Positions 34,394 to 42,707 of a stretch of DNA of 64,000 nucleotides are shown piece after piece. How positions within the stretch are numbered: position 1 is the stretch's first letter; every line of letters begins with the position of its first letter. The notes beneath the pieces are model-generated. The model did no database searches, was not told the DNA's origin, and saw nothing but the letters and a program-made list of their open reading frames with translations. This DNA comes from an uncultured Kiritimatiellota bacterium (lineage in GTDB: Bacteria; Verrucomicrobiota; Kiritimatiellia; RFP12; UBA1067): assembly GCA_934635225.1 (NCBI GenBank), contig CAKTYZ010000005.1:62001-126000 (forward strand). Direction: 5' to 3'. Position numbers and translations under genes: made by a program.

Positions 34394-35176
34394 TTAACGC
34401 GTCTCGTCCAGTGGCCGGGGTATCCTTTCCCGGATGAGCAACGACGGGTTGTCCTTCACCTCTCGCACCAGTTCCCGCAATTCGGTCGAGGTTTCGGCAA
34501 AGTTCTCGGACGTCTTCTCGAAGTCCGCCTGACGCGTCTCCATCATCGTTCGTGCGGACCGCATCACCCGAGACAGGGATTCAACCGTCGCGTGGACGTT
34601 GCTCCAGGTCCCTCCAAAGTCCATCGTGTTGATCTGGTTCATCACGCGCGTCGCCGCGTCAGAGAAGTTGTCCAGAAACGAGATCTTCTGCGGCACGAAC
34701 GTATGACGTGGCGTCCAGGCGAACGTTTCCGCCGGCGCAGCCGACGAATAGAGGTCGCATTCAATCCGCGAAAGCCCCGTGATGCCGCTCGCCGTGACGG
34801 TCGCACGCAAGCCGCGCGTCCGCACGAGGTGAGGCACGGTGTCCTCCAAGCGAATGCCCTCGTCCTTGAAATAGCCCAGTTTCCGCGGGTCAAGAGCCAT
34901 TAGGATGTAGATGCGGAGATTGTCGTCCCCTTTCGCCTCGTACTTGTTGCCGACGAAATCCAGTTCGCGCACCTCGCCGATCTTCACGCCGCGAAAGTTG
35001 ACGGAACTTCCGACGGACAGCCCGCTGACCTCGCGGTCGTAGTAGGTCTCGACAAGGAATTCGCCCCTGTGCCCTCGCAGACCGCCGAGGTAGACGAGCG
35101 TCAAGACCGTCGCCACGACCCCGACGAGAAGCGCGAATCCAATTCGCGCATAACTCGCGTGATTGTCAGATGACAT
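34394..35176 (-). CDS. MlaD/MCE-domain lipid-transport protein
   Basis: This is a 260-residue protein with one N-terminal membrane anchor (IGFALLVGVVATVLTLVYLGG) and a single MCE domain (LSVGSSVNFRGVKIGEVRELDF, then LRATVTASGITGLSRIEC). A helical C-terminal region of about 80 residues follows. MCE proteins form hexameric rings that pass phospholipids between membranes. The ATG at 35176 is preferred because GGAGGG lies six bases upstream, whereas the ATG at 35182 abuts it. It is separate from the mlaEFD operon and has no ATPase or permease next to it. Confidence 0.85.
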   Translation of the reverse strand: MSSDNHASYARIGFALLVGVVATVLTLVYLGGLRGHRGEFLVETYYDREVSGLSVGSSVNFRGVKIGEVRELDFVGNKYEAKGDDNLRIYILMALDPRKLGYFKDEGIRLEDTVPHLVRTRGLRATVTASGITGLSRIECDLYSSAAPAETFAWTPRHTFVPQKISFLDNFSDAATRVMNQINTMDFGGTWSNVHATVESLSRVMRSARTMMETRQADFEKTSENFAETSTELRELVREVKDNPSLLIRERIPRPLDETR

Positions 35177-35235
35177 GTCCATCCCTCCGATAAGTCTTCA
35201 TGCTCTTCTCATCCCTGTTCTCGGTTGTTTGGGGT

Positions 35236-35244
35236 ATCTTACCA
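35236..35244 (-). promoter_or_regulatory. extended -10 promoter for the MCE protein
   Basis: The minus strand reads TGGTAAGAT, 59 bases before the ATG at 35176. It is a weaker match to the hexamer than the other promoters here. Confidence 0.5.
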
Positions 35245-35294
35245 TATACAGACGGGGGAAATCAACTGCGAACCTTCATGATGCGGGCAAACGA

Positions 35295-36839
35295 TCAGGC
35301 AAACGACACAAGCGCCTCCAGTTTTGCGTACGCCGCGCCAGAGTCGAGCGAATCCCGAGCAGAGGAAACGGCCTCGGCGAGCGACTCCGCCTGCCCTCCG
35401 ACATAAATCGCCGCCGCCGCGTTCAGAATCGTCGCAGCCCGCTTTGCGCCGCAGATCCGTCCCGTCAGCACGCCGCGCATCAGTTCGGCGTTTTCCTCGG
35501 GATTTCCGCCAGCCAAGTCGTCCGACGGAAATGTCTCGCCCAGCAAATCCTTCGCATTGACCAACCGAGACGAAATCACGCCATCCTTCAGTTCTGTCAC
35601 GAACGTCAGTCCTGCTGGCGAGATCTCGTCCAGCCCGTCCGCGCCCGCAAAGATGAGCGCACGGGAACTGCCGAGGTCTCGCAGGGTCTGCGCGAAAAGC
35701 GGCGCGAGCTTCGGATCGTACACACCGAGCGCGTGGCGTCTCACGCCCGCCGGATTCGTGAGCGGACCGAGGAGGTTGAAGATCGTCTTGCACCCCAACG
35801 CCTTGCGGACGGGCGCGGCGTAGCGCATCGCCGGATGGAGTTGCCTGGCGAAGAGAAAGCCGATTCCAATCTCACGTACAGCCCGCGCAACGGCCTTCGG
35901 CGAAAGCGCGAGATCGTAGCCAAGCGCCCGCAGCACGTCCGCCGCGCCGCACTTCGACGTCGCCGCGACATTCCCATGCTTCGCCACGAAGACGCCCGCG
36001 CCCGCTGCGACGAACGCCGCCGCCGTCGAGACGTTGAACGTCTGCCGCCCATCGCCGCCCGTGCCGACGATGTCCACGGCGTCGAGTCCGTCGAGATCGA
36101 CCTTCACGCCCGCCTCGCGCATCGCCCGCACCGCTCCCGTCAGCATGTCCGGCGAAACGCCACGCGCGTTGTAGTCATTCAGCAGCGCGGCGATCTCGCG
36201 CTCGGACATCTCACCGCGCATCAGCGACGCCATCGCACGATACGCGCACACCGCTTCAGTCGATTCCGACGCCGTCCGCATGCCGAGGAAGTTCCTCAGC
36301 TGCTGAAGTCCCTCGGGCGTGCCGATCGATTCAGGATGGTATTGCAGGGACTCAATCGGCAATGTCTTGTGCCGCAAGCCCATGATCTCGCCGTCCTCGG
36401 ACTCCGCCGTGATCTCAAGGCAATCCGGAAGAGTCGCGCGGTCCACGGCGAGCGAATGGTAGCGCATGGCCTCCATCCCTTGCGGTATCCCCGCAAACAG
36501 ACCGCGACCGTCGTGACGGAGACGGCTCGTCTTACCATGCATGAGACGCTTCGCAGGGACAATTCTCGCGCCAAACGCCTGTGCGATGGACTGATGCCCA
36601 AGGCAGACGCCAAGAAGCGGCATCTTCCCCGCAAACGCCTTCACGGCCGCCAACGTAATGCCCGCCGAGTCGGGGTTGCCCGGCCCGGGCGAGAAGACGA
36701 TGGACTCGGGCTTCAGCGCCGCGATGCCCGCAACGTCGATTTCATCGTTCTTGACCACCTTCACCGTACGGCCAAGCGAAGCAATCGCCTGCACAAGGTT
36801 ATAGGTGAAGGAATCGTAGTTGTCAATGATGAGGATCAT
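35295..36839 (-). CDS. trpGD: anthranilate synthase glutaminase fused to anthranilate phosphoribosyltransferase
   Basis: This is a 514-residue fusion. Residues 1-190 are the TrpG class-I glutaminase: SPGPGNP, the nucleophile elbow GVCLGHQ, and the His-Glu of LQYHPESIGTPEG. Residues about 200-514 are TrpD, with the PRPP loop GTGGDGRQTFNVST and the KHGN motif. It supplies ammonia to TrpE and then joins anthranilate to PRPP, as in the enterobacterial TrpGD fusion. It lies 63 bases downstream of trpE under the same attenuator. The remaining trp genes are not in the window. Confidence 0.95.
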   Translation of the reverse strand: MILIIDNYDSFTYNLVQAIASLGRTVKVVKNDEIDVAGIAALKPESIVFSPGPGNPDSAGITLAAVKAFAGKMPLLGVCLGHQSIAQAFGARIVPAKRLMHGKTSRLRHDGRGLFAGIPQGMEAMRYHSLAVDRATLPDCLEITAESEDGEIMGLRHKTLPIESLQYHPESIGTPEGLQQLRNFLGMRTASESTEAVCAYRAMASLMRGEMSEREIAALLNDYNARGVSPDMLTGAVRAMREAGVKVDLDGLDAVDIVGTGGDGRQTFNVSTAAAFVAAGAGVFVAKHGNVAATSKCGAADVLRALGYDLALSPKAVARAVREIGIGFLFARQLHPAMRYAAPVRKALGCKTIFNLLGPLTNPAGVRRHALGVYDPKLAPLFAQTLRDLGSSRALIFAGADGLDEISPAGLTFVTELKDGVISSRLVNAKDLLGETFPSDDLAGGNPEENAELMRGVLTGRICGAKRAATILNAAAAIYVGGQAESLAEAVSSARDSLDSGAAYAKLEALVSFA

Positions 36840-36902
36840 GAGAAAGAAGAAAGTGGAAAAGTGAAAGATTGGAAAACGAAAGGCCTAAGGGACTGAACCC
36901 TT

Positions 36903-38348
36903 TCATAATGTCATCGCAAAGCGGGCGGCCTCGAAGATGGCCTTGGACTTGTTGACCGTCTCGCGGTACTCCTTCGCCGGGTCTGAGTCCGCAACGATGC
37001 CCGCGCCCGCCCGCATCGTGAGAACGCCTTTCTCCAGAAACATCGTACGAATGACAATGGCGAAGTCCATGTCGCCCGTGTAACTGAAGAAACCCGCCGC
37101 CCCGCCGTAAATGCCGCGCGGCGACTTCTCCAAGCCCGCAAGAAGTTCCATCGCCCGCACTTTCGGTGCGCCTGTGAGCGTCCCCGCCGGGAACGCCGCT
37201 TCCAGCAGGTCAAACGCGTCCCTGTCCGGTGCCAGTTCGCCCGTCACGTTCGAGACGAGGTGCATCACGTGCGAATACCGCTCGACGTGCGCAAAGTCAC
37301 GGACCTTCACGCTTCCCGTCCGGGAGACACGCCCGAGGTCGTTCCGCCCGAGATCGACGAGCATCACGTGTTCCGCCCGCTCCTTCGGATCGTCCTTCAG
37401 TTCCGCCTCCAGAAGCTGGTCCATCTCCAGCGTCGTGCCACGTGGACGCGTTCCGGCGATAGGCGCAGTCGAAGCGGTTCGCCCCTGAAGCTTGACGAGT
37501 TCCTCCGGGGACGAGCCGATAAGCGTCTTTCCGCCCAACTTGAGGAAGAAGTTGTAGGGCGAGGGATTCACCATCCGCAACGCCCGATAGAGGGCCAACG
37601 GCGGAATGTCCGTCTCTGCGGTGAACTTTTGGGACGGCACGATCTGAATGACCTCGCCTGCGCGAATCGCCGCCTTGCACTTCGTGACAATCGCCTCAAA
37701 CTCCGCTTCCGACATCTCAGGCGAGAACGGCGTGAGATGCCGCGTCGTCGTCTGGGTCTCTCCCCGTGTCGCAAACCGCGCAATTGACTCGGCGCTCAGG
37801 AGCCGCGCATAAACCGCGTCAATCTCGCCCTGTGCGCGGCGATAGGCGTCCGCCGCCGTCTCGTCAGGCTCGACTCCCGTCACGCGGATCACGATCACCG
37901 TCTGCCGCGCATGGTCCATCACGAGGAGCGTATCCGTCAGGAGAAACGCACTTGAAGGCGTTCCGACTTCGGGCAAAAGGCCGACGCGCGGCACAAACGC
38001 CTTTACCGCGTCATAGGCAAGATAGCCGATGGCACCGCCCTGAAGGGACGGCAGTTCGGGCGCGGGCGCAAACGACCGCGCTCCAAGTGCGGCTTTTACC
38101 TGCGCAAGCGGCGGCTCTCCCGGCCGCGCTTCGACGACGGCGTACGGATCAACGCCCAGATACGAATAGCGGCCCGGGTTCTCGCCGCCCGACACGCTTT
38201 CGAGGAGAAACACGCTCGCATCCGCCGCCACACGCGTCAGAATGGCAACGGGCGTCTCGCGATCGGCGAGGAACTCGCGGTAGACGGGCGTCCGGCAACC
38301 GCCGTGCGTGCGGCGGACGAATTCGCTTTCACTGAGATTCTTAAGCAT
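36903..38348 (-). CDS. trpE: anthranilate synthase component I
   Basis: This 481-residue chorismate-utilising enzyme makes anthranilate with the TrpG domain. The tryptophan feedback site is present (FLLESVSGGENPGRYSYLG matches the LLES motif). So are the catalytic PSPYNFFLK, GTRPRG, DLGRNDLGRV and GAPKVRAMELL segments. The ATG at 38348 is chosen because the frame upstream of it would read into the terminator hairpin of the leader. Only a weak AAGG lies upstream. Expression is controlled by the attenuator at 38378-38531. Confidence 0.95.
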   Translation of the reverse strand: MLKNLSESEFVRRTHGGCRTPVYREFLADRETPVAILTRVAADASVFLLESVSGGENPGRYSYLGVDPYAVVEARPGEPPLAQVKAALGARSFAPAPELPSLQGGAIGYLAYDAVKAFVPRVGLLPEVGTPSSAFLLTDTLLVMDHARQTVIVIRVTGVEPDETAADAYRRAQGEIDAVYARLLSAESIARFATRGETQTTTRHLTPFSPEMSEAEFEAIVTKCKAAIRAGEVIQIVPSQKFTAETDIPPLALYRALRMVNPSPYNFFLKLGGKTLIGSSPEELVKLQGRTASTAPIAGTRPRGTTLEMDQLLEAELKDDPKERAEHVMLVDLGRNDLGRVSRTGSVKVRDFAHVERYSHVMHLVSNVTGELAPDRDAFDLLEAAFPAGTLTGAPKVRAMELLAGLEKSPRGIYGGAAGFFSYTGDMDFAIVIRTMFLEKGVLTMRAGAGIVADSDPAKEYRETVNKSKAIFEAARFAMTL

Positions 38349-38377
38349 CTTTTGGTTTCCTTGTTGAGTGTAAAATG

Positions 38378-38417
38378 AAAAAAACAAGCAGCGGACCGCC
38401 TCCTTCTGACGATCCGC
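38378..38417 (-). terminator. trp attenuator terminator
   Basis: On the minus strand GCGGATC (38417-38411) pairs with GGTCCGC (38397-38391) over seven base pairs around a 13-nt loop. TGCTTG and seven T follow (38384-38378). The 5' arm GCGGAT can instead pair with ATCCGC at 38480-38475 inside the leader ORF, a ready-made antiterminator. Confidence 0.8.
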
Positions 38418-38456
38418 CTTTCATTGGGTATTGGGATTCGGCTTCGCGCTTCGCAA

Positions 38457-38531
38457 CTACACGGCAACCGGCCCGCGGATGTAAGACCCGTGGCGCCACC
38501 ACCAATTGTTGCTGAACATGCTGCGATTCAT
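38457..38531 (-). CDS. trpL: trp leader peptide (24 residues, WWW)
   Basis: A 24-codon ORF begins MNRSMFSNNWWWRHG and ends in GPVAV. Three consecutive Trp codons lie at 38504-38496. An AGGTGA stretch precedes the ATG and the promoter is 35 bases upstream. A Rho-independent terminator lies 40 bases beyond its stop and trpE follows. The layout matches ribosome-mediated trp attenuation: stalling at the Trp codons would leave ATCCGC free to pair with the terminator's 5' arm. It accounts for most of the 38349-38663 gap. Confidence 0.8.
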   Translation of the reverse strand: MNRSMFSNNWWWRHGSYIRGPVAV

Positions 38532-38566
38532 TTCACCTGCGCTGCCCTTTGCAGACAACAGCGCGT

Positions 38567-38575
38567 AGTATATCA
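38567..38575 (-). promoter_or_regulatory. extended -10 promoter of the trp operon
   Basis: The minus strand reads TGATATACT. The predicted start near 38560 gives about 28 nt before the trpL ATG. Confidence 0.6.
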
Positions 38576-38663
38576 CTTTTTTTCCCGCGCCGTCAATCGC
38601 CTGCATCCCAGAAGGGACGGACAAACGGAGAAGCGACGGCAAATCGGACTTAATGCAAGTCGC

Positions 38664-39641
38664 CTAAAGCAGACTTCCCTTCAGCAACGCCTTGAGATAT
38701 CCGTTGGCAAAGAGACGCCCCAGATTGCAATAGCCCGGAACGGCTCCTTCCGCAAGCTTTCGATCGCCTTCCATTTCGGGAACATGGTCACCCCGAACGG
38801 GCACATCAAGCCCCAGTTCACGGTATGTACGCATCAGGGCAAACTGATCGGTCGTGCCCTGATCATGGAAAAGCTCGGTGAAATCGCGCTTGTCCCCCTC
38901 GACATCGCGCACGTGGATGAAGGCGATTCGCTTGCCGAAGTGCTTCGCCGTCTCGACGAGATCCGCACCCATCAGCTTGAAATTGGCCTGACAGTATGTG
39001 ACGGCATTCGAACGCGACGGATAGAGCGCATACGCCCGGTCATAGTCGTCAATCGTTCCGAAAATCCGCGCATAGCCGCCGAGTTCCGGCAGACATGGGT
39101 CATCGGGATGAAGCGCCATCCGCACGCCCGCTTTCTCAGCCGTCGGCATCACGGCCTTGATGAAGTGTTCGTAATTCGCCCAAACCTGACGCCTGGAGAG
39201 CCTGAGCGGCTGTGAGTTTGGCGTTTCGGCGAGAGAGAAATAGGTAGCGAGAGCGCCGCCGCGAATCTTGCGGACGCCTGTCCGCGACCAACCGAGGCCA
39301 ACCATGAAGTTATAGCACAGAAGACCTATGCCAAGCTTGGACATCGACTCCAAGAGCTCGCGATAATGCGCAAGCGCCGCATCACGCATCGCAGCAGAGA
39401 CATCCGTCTCTCCAAACTGCTTGATCGGCGTCATGTCAAACGGATCGCCCTCTATCCCCACGACTTTCAACCCCTCTGCGCGCAATCTCTCGACGATCAA
39501 CCGCAGGGTTGACTCCTTCCAAGGGTCATCAAGCCCCGTCAGCGACGGATTGACCTTGACGACGACATCGGAAATCCCCATCTGGAGGCAGAGTTTCCAA
39601 AGCAGGTGCGGTTTCGGCGGAACAAATTCAACAAGCGTCAT
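38664..39641 (-). CDS. mannonate dehydratase-like protein
   Basis: This is a 325-residue TIM-barrel protein of the UxuA type, which dehydrates D-mannonate to 2-keto-3-deoxygluconate in glucuronate breakdown. Matching motifs are GIGLLCYNFM, MALHPDDPC, SNAVTYCQANFKLMG, FIHVRDVEGDKRDF and VPVRGDHVPEM, including the His and Cys metal ligands. It is shorter than the usual 360-395 residues, so the substrate may differ. A very strong GGGAGGAGGGAG ribosome site precedes the ATG. It is the last gene of the exosortase-folE operon, 23 bases after folE. Confidence 0.8.
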   Translation of the reverse strand: MTLVEFVPPKPHLLWKLCLQMGISDVVVKVNPSLTGLDDPWKESTLRLIVERLRAEGLKVVGIEGDPFDMTPIKQFGETDVSAAMRDAALAHYRELLESMSKLGIGLLCYNFMVGLGWSRTGVRKIRGGALATYFSLAETPNSQPLRLSRRQVWANYEHFIKAVMPTAEKAGVRMALHPDDPCLPELGGYARIFGTIDDYDRAYALYPSRSNAVTYCQANFKLMGADLVETAKHFGKRIAFIHVRDVEGDKRDFTELFHDQGTTDQFALMRTYRELGLDVPVRGDHVPEMEGDRKLAEGAVPGYCNLGRLFANGYLKALLKGSLL

Positions 39642-39664
39642 GAGTCTCCCTCCTCCCTTTCTGG

Positions 39665-40237
39665 TCATTGCATTGTCGTTATCAGGGAAAGGAACTCTTG
39701 ACGCACCTTCTCGTCCGTGCGGAATGACCCGAGGACGGCGGAAGTCGTCATCTCGCTGTTCTGCTTCTCGACGCCACGCATCATCATGCAGAGGTGTTTC
39801 GCGCGGATGACGACGCCAACGCCCTCCGCCCCCGCCTCCTGCATGATCGCATTGGCGATTTCCTCCGTCATGCGCTCCTGAATCTGCAAGCGCCGCGCGA
39901 ACATGTCGACGATGCGCGCAAGCTTCGAGACGCCCAGCACCTTGCCTTTCGAGATATAGCCGATGGCACACTTGCCGTAGAACGGCAGCATGTGGTGTTC
40001 GCACAGCGAATAAAGCTCAATATCCTTCAGAATCACCATGTGATTCGTGCCGCTCGTGAACTTCGCGCCATTGACGACCTTCCTCAGGCTTTGGCGATAG
40101 CCGCGCGTCAGAAACGCCAATGACTTCGCGACGCGTCGCGGCGTCTTGGCAAGCCCCTCGCGTGCGGGGTCTTCGCCAAGCTCCACAAGCAACTCCTTCA
40201 CAAGCGCGGCAATCTTCTTCTCATTCGGCTGTTTCAT
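39665..40237 (-). CDS. folE: GTP cyclohydrolase I
   Basis: This is a 190-residue enzyme converting GTP to dihydroneopterin triphosphate for folate. The family core is complete: YSLCEHHMLPFYGKCAIGYI (zinc Cys and catalytic His), QIQERMTEEIANAI, and a C-terminal MMMRGVEKQNSEMTTSAVLG containing the second zinc ligand region. Its ATG overlaps the stop of the WecA-like gene as ATGA. The combination with surface-polysaccharide genes is an oddity of operon layout rather than a functional link. Confidence 0.96.
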   Translation of the reverse strand: MKQPNEKKIAALVKELLVELGEDPAREGLAKTPRRVAKSLAFLTRGYRQSLRKVVNGAKFTSGTNHMVILKDIELYSLCEHHMLPFYGKCAIGYISKGKVLGVSKLARIVDMFARRLQIQERMTEEIANAIMQEAGAEGVGVVIRAKHLCMMMRGVEKQNSEMTTSAVLGSFRTDEKVRQEFLSLITTMQ

Positions 40238-42123
40238 GGAACTTCCTCAAGCGGCTTCTCCGAGAACGAGAAGATCGTCAGCTTCACGCCTGTCGGCCTG
40301 AGAATCTCGCAGACGACCTTCTTCCAGGTTTCTGAAATCTGGCAGGCAACGACCACGGCATCCGCATTGAGCGCGTTGATGATCTCAGGGGCGTCATTAA
40401 TCGTGCCGCAGACCCGGATTCCGCCGATGTAGTTCCCCTTCAAGTAGACATTGTCATCAATCAGCCCGACAATCATCCGACTGTTCGCCGCCGTCGTCCG
40501 CACAAGTTCGCGGCGAAAGGCCCGGTAGCGAAGTCCCGTCCCATAGACAAGGATGCGCGAGACGTCCTTTCGTCCCTTCAGGCGCGAACAGTCAATCGCA
40601 TAGAAGAGATCGCGCACAAGCCCGCGAAAGACGCGCAGGGAGAGAAGCGCGGTAAACGACGCGACTGCAAAGGTCAACGTCATCGCCTTGAGCTGAAAGA
40701 TCGATGTTGACGGCCAGTAATAGATGAAGACGGAACTCGCGATCGCCCCGAAGACGCAGGCGAGGAACAGGCGCATGTAGTTCGAAATCAGCGCACGCGA
40801 CCAAGCCGTGCGGTAGGTCCGGAAGAAGACAAGGAACGCGAAGACCGAGGCAATGCGGACAGGGAGATCCGTCCGGAAGAGATGAATGTCGATCTTCATC
40901 CGCAACGCCCACGCACAGACGAAAAAGACAAAGACAAGCGTCAGGATGTCCAGAAAGACGTAAAACGGCACAGACAAAACGGCCAGACGCCGCCGCGACT
41001 GGCTGTCGTGCGCGTGCGCCACGACGTTCAGCAGGTGCCCCGCGTCGAAAAGCTCGATTCGCGCATCCTTGAAAATGACGACCGAGGCGACCGTCAGCGC
41101 GGCCAGCCAAAGTCCTGCCGCATGGGACTGAAGCAGCATCGCCACGAGCCCCGTCGCCACAAGGGCCAGCGCGAAACCATAGAGGATCCACGCGGCCTTG
41201 CGCTGGTTAAGGCCGACCGAACGCAAGATCCGATGGTGAAGATGGTCCGAATCGGCCATCATGACCTCGCCAGCCCTCTCGCTCCCGTTATTCAGCCGAC
41301 GAGCCAGAAGATGACGGACCGACCGCCGGAGAATCGCCAGCGCGGTATCAAAGATCGGCACGCCCATCGCCAAAAACGGCATGCCAACCGACACGAGAAA
41401 GGAGTTCGGAGCCTGCGAAGCCAACGGCAACGTCGAGAGGATGAAACCCAGAAACATCGACCCCGAATCCCCAAGGAAGACGGAAGCCGGATTGTAGTTG
41501 TAGCGCAGAAAGCCCAGCAGCCCGCCCGTCAGCGCAAAATAAAACAGCGTCGCCTGTGGATTGTGCGCGAAAAAGAGGCCGCCCGCCATGCCAATGGCCG
41601 CAATCAGCGCCAACCCCGAAGCCAATCCGTCAAGACCGTCGATGAGGTTGAACGCATTGACGGCACCGACAACCCAGAAAACCGTGAGGAAACAGTCGAT
41701 TCCAGCCGGGAGTCCCGACCAAAGCACGCGAAAGCCCAATCCAGCCCAAGCCCAGACAAGAACCGCAATGACCACCTGCCCCAACAGTTTCACCTTCGGA
41801 GAGAGAGAGAAGCGGTCGTCCGCAAACCCCAACAGGGTAATGGCGATGCCTAAAACCGCCAACGCGTATCCCTGAGAATCGGACAAGCCCTGGATCCACG
41901 GACGCCCCGTGGCGAGGTGAAAGGCCAAATACGGCACGAAGATGCCGAAGACAAGCGCCACGCCGCCGCCGCGCGGAATCGGCACCTTGTTGATGCGGCG
42001 CGGATCAGGACGGTCCACCATGCCCATGCGACGATTCATCTCGCGCACAATCGGCGTCACCAAGAGCGTCACCACGAGGGAGGCCAAGAAGACCGCGACA
42101 TAGGGAAGAAGATCGAAGATCAA
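40234..42123 (-). CDS. WecA/MraY-type polyprenyl-phosphate sugar-1-phosphate transferase fused to a CapD-like N-terminal region
   Basis: This is a 629-residue membrane protein. Residues 1-340 form a WecA-like transferase: PDPRRINKVPIPRGGG, GFADDRFSLSPKVK, NAFNLIDGLDGLASG, FLGDSGSMFLGF and the SDHLHHRI catalytic histidines. Residues about 375-480 add four more membrane helices. Residues about 495-629 are a Rossmann-like domain (VSRILVYGTGLRYRAF, VGLIDDNVYLKGNYIGG) that resembles the region before the catalytic part of WbpM/CapD sugar dehydratases. The catalytic short-chain dehydrogenase domain itself is missing. It probably starts a lipid-linked glycan; the C-terminal half may sense nucleotide. 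It follows epsI with a four-base overlap. Confidence 0.82.
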   Translation of the reverse strand: MIFDLLPYVAVFLASLVVTLLVTPIVREMNRRMGMVDRPDPRRINKVPIPRGGGVALVFGIFVPYLAFHLATGRPWIQGLSDSQGYALAVLGIAITLLGFADDRFSLSPKVKLLGQVVIAVLVWAWAGLGFRVLWSGLPAGIDCFLTVFWVVGAVNAFNLIDGLDGLASGLALIAAIGMAGGLFFAHNPQATLFYFALTGGLLGFLRYNYNPASVFLGDSGSMFLGFILSTLPLASQAPNSFLVSVGMPFLAMGVPIFDTALAILRRSVRHLLARRLNNGSERAGEVMMADSDHLHHRILRSVGLNQRKAAWILYGFALALVATGLVAMLLQSHAAGLWLAALTVASVVIFKDARIELFDAGHLLNVVAHAHDSQSRRRLAVLSVPFYVFLDILTLVFVFFVCAWALRMKIDIHLFRTDLPVRIASVFAFLVFFRTYRTAWSRALISNYMRLFLACVFGAIASSVFIYYWPSTSIFQLKAMTLTFAVASFTALLSLRVFRGLVRDLFYAIDCSRLKGRKDVSRILVYGTGLRYRAFRRELVRTTAANSRMIVGLIDDNVYLKGNYIGGIRVCGTINDAPEIINALNADAVVVACQISETWKKVVCEILRPTGVKLTIFSFSEKPLEEVP

Positions 42124-42707
42124 CGGATGACCTCCTTCAGATGGGCAAGGAACGCCCCAAGCGACGCATCATCGGCACGGGAGCCGTTCACCGTCACCAT
42201 CGCCCAGCGATCAATGCGCGCCCGGAAACTGCGGTCCAGTATGTCGCAGAGGATGCGCTTGACATGTGAAGAGGTGCGAAAGCCGTCCTGATTGAAGAAC
42301 GTATAGGCGAACCCGAGCGATGGATGGCCTCCGCGTGCCAGTTCCACGACACGCCAATCGACTCCCTCGACTTCCAGATTATGCGGACGCATCATCTGAA
42401 AGCCCTGCGTCGGAAGGCAGAGTTCAGGGCGATGAATCGAGCTCTTGGAGTGCCCGCCGATGATAAGCGACACGAGAAACCACGTGCCGTCGGCCGCCGT
42501 GTAAAGGCGCTTGTCAATCTGCGTATCGGCCGGCAGGATCTCGCGTTCGGCCTCGCTTGGCTCAAGCGTCTCGGACGTGTAACCGACAATCTCGCCAAGC
42601 CGAACGGACGGCGCCGCGCAGAGGACGGGATCCACGCCCAGTCCTTGCCAAGCCATGACGGCAACGACGAGAACCGTCGCAAGAATCGGAATCACGACCG
42701 TGCGCAT
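42120..42707 (-). CDS. EpsI-like exosortase-associated protein
   Basis: This is a 195-residue protein with an N-terminal membrane anchor or signal (VVIPILATVLVVAVMAW) and an EpsI (DUF3485) domain. The diagnostic stretch is SSIHRPELCLPTQGFQM with its Cys, followed by a C-terminal AYTFFNQDGFRTSS region. EpsI proteins accompany exosortases in polysaccharide-linked protein sorting; the biochemical role is unknown. It overlaps the exosortase gene by 16 bases, so the two are translationally coupled. Confidence 0.85.
   Translation of the reverse strand: MRTVVIPILATVLVVAVMAWQGLGVDPVLCAAPSVRLGEIVGYTSETLEPSEAEREILPADTQIDKRLYTAADGTWFLVSLIIGGHSKSSIHRPELCLPTQGFQMMRPHNLEVEGVDWRVVELARGGHPSLGFAYTFFNQDGFRTSSHVKRILCDILDRSFRARIDRWAMVTVNGSRADDASLGAFLAHLKEVIR

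Noticed and set aside
34394..35176. Part of the mlaEFD operon
   Set aside because: It lies 8 kb away with its own promoter, and mlaEFD already has its MlaD.
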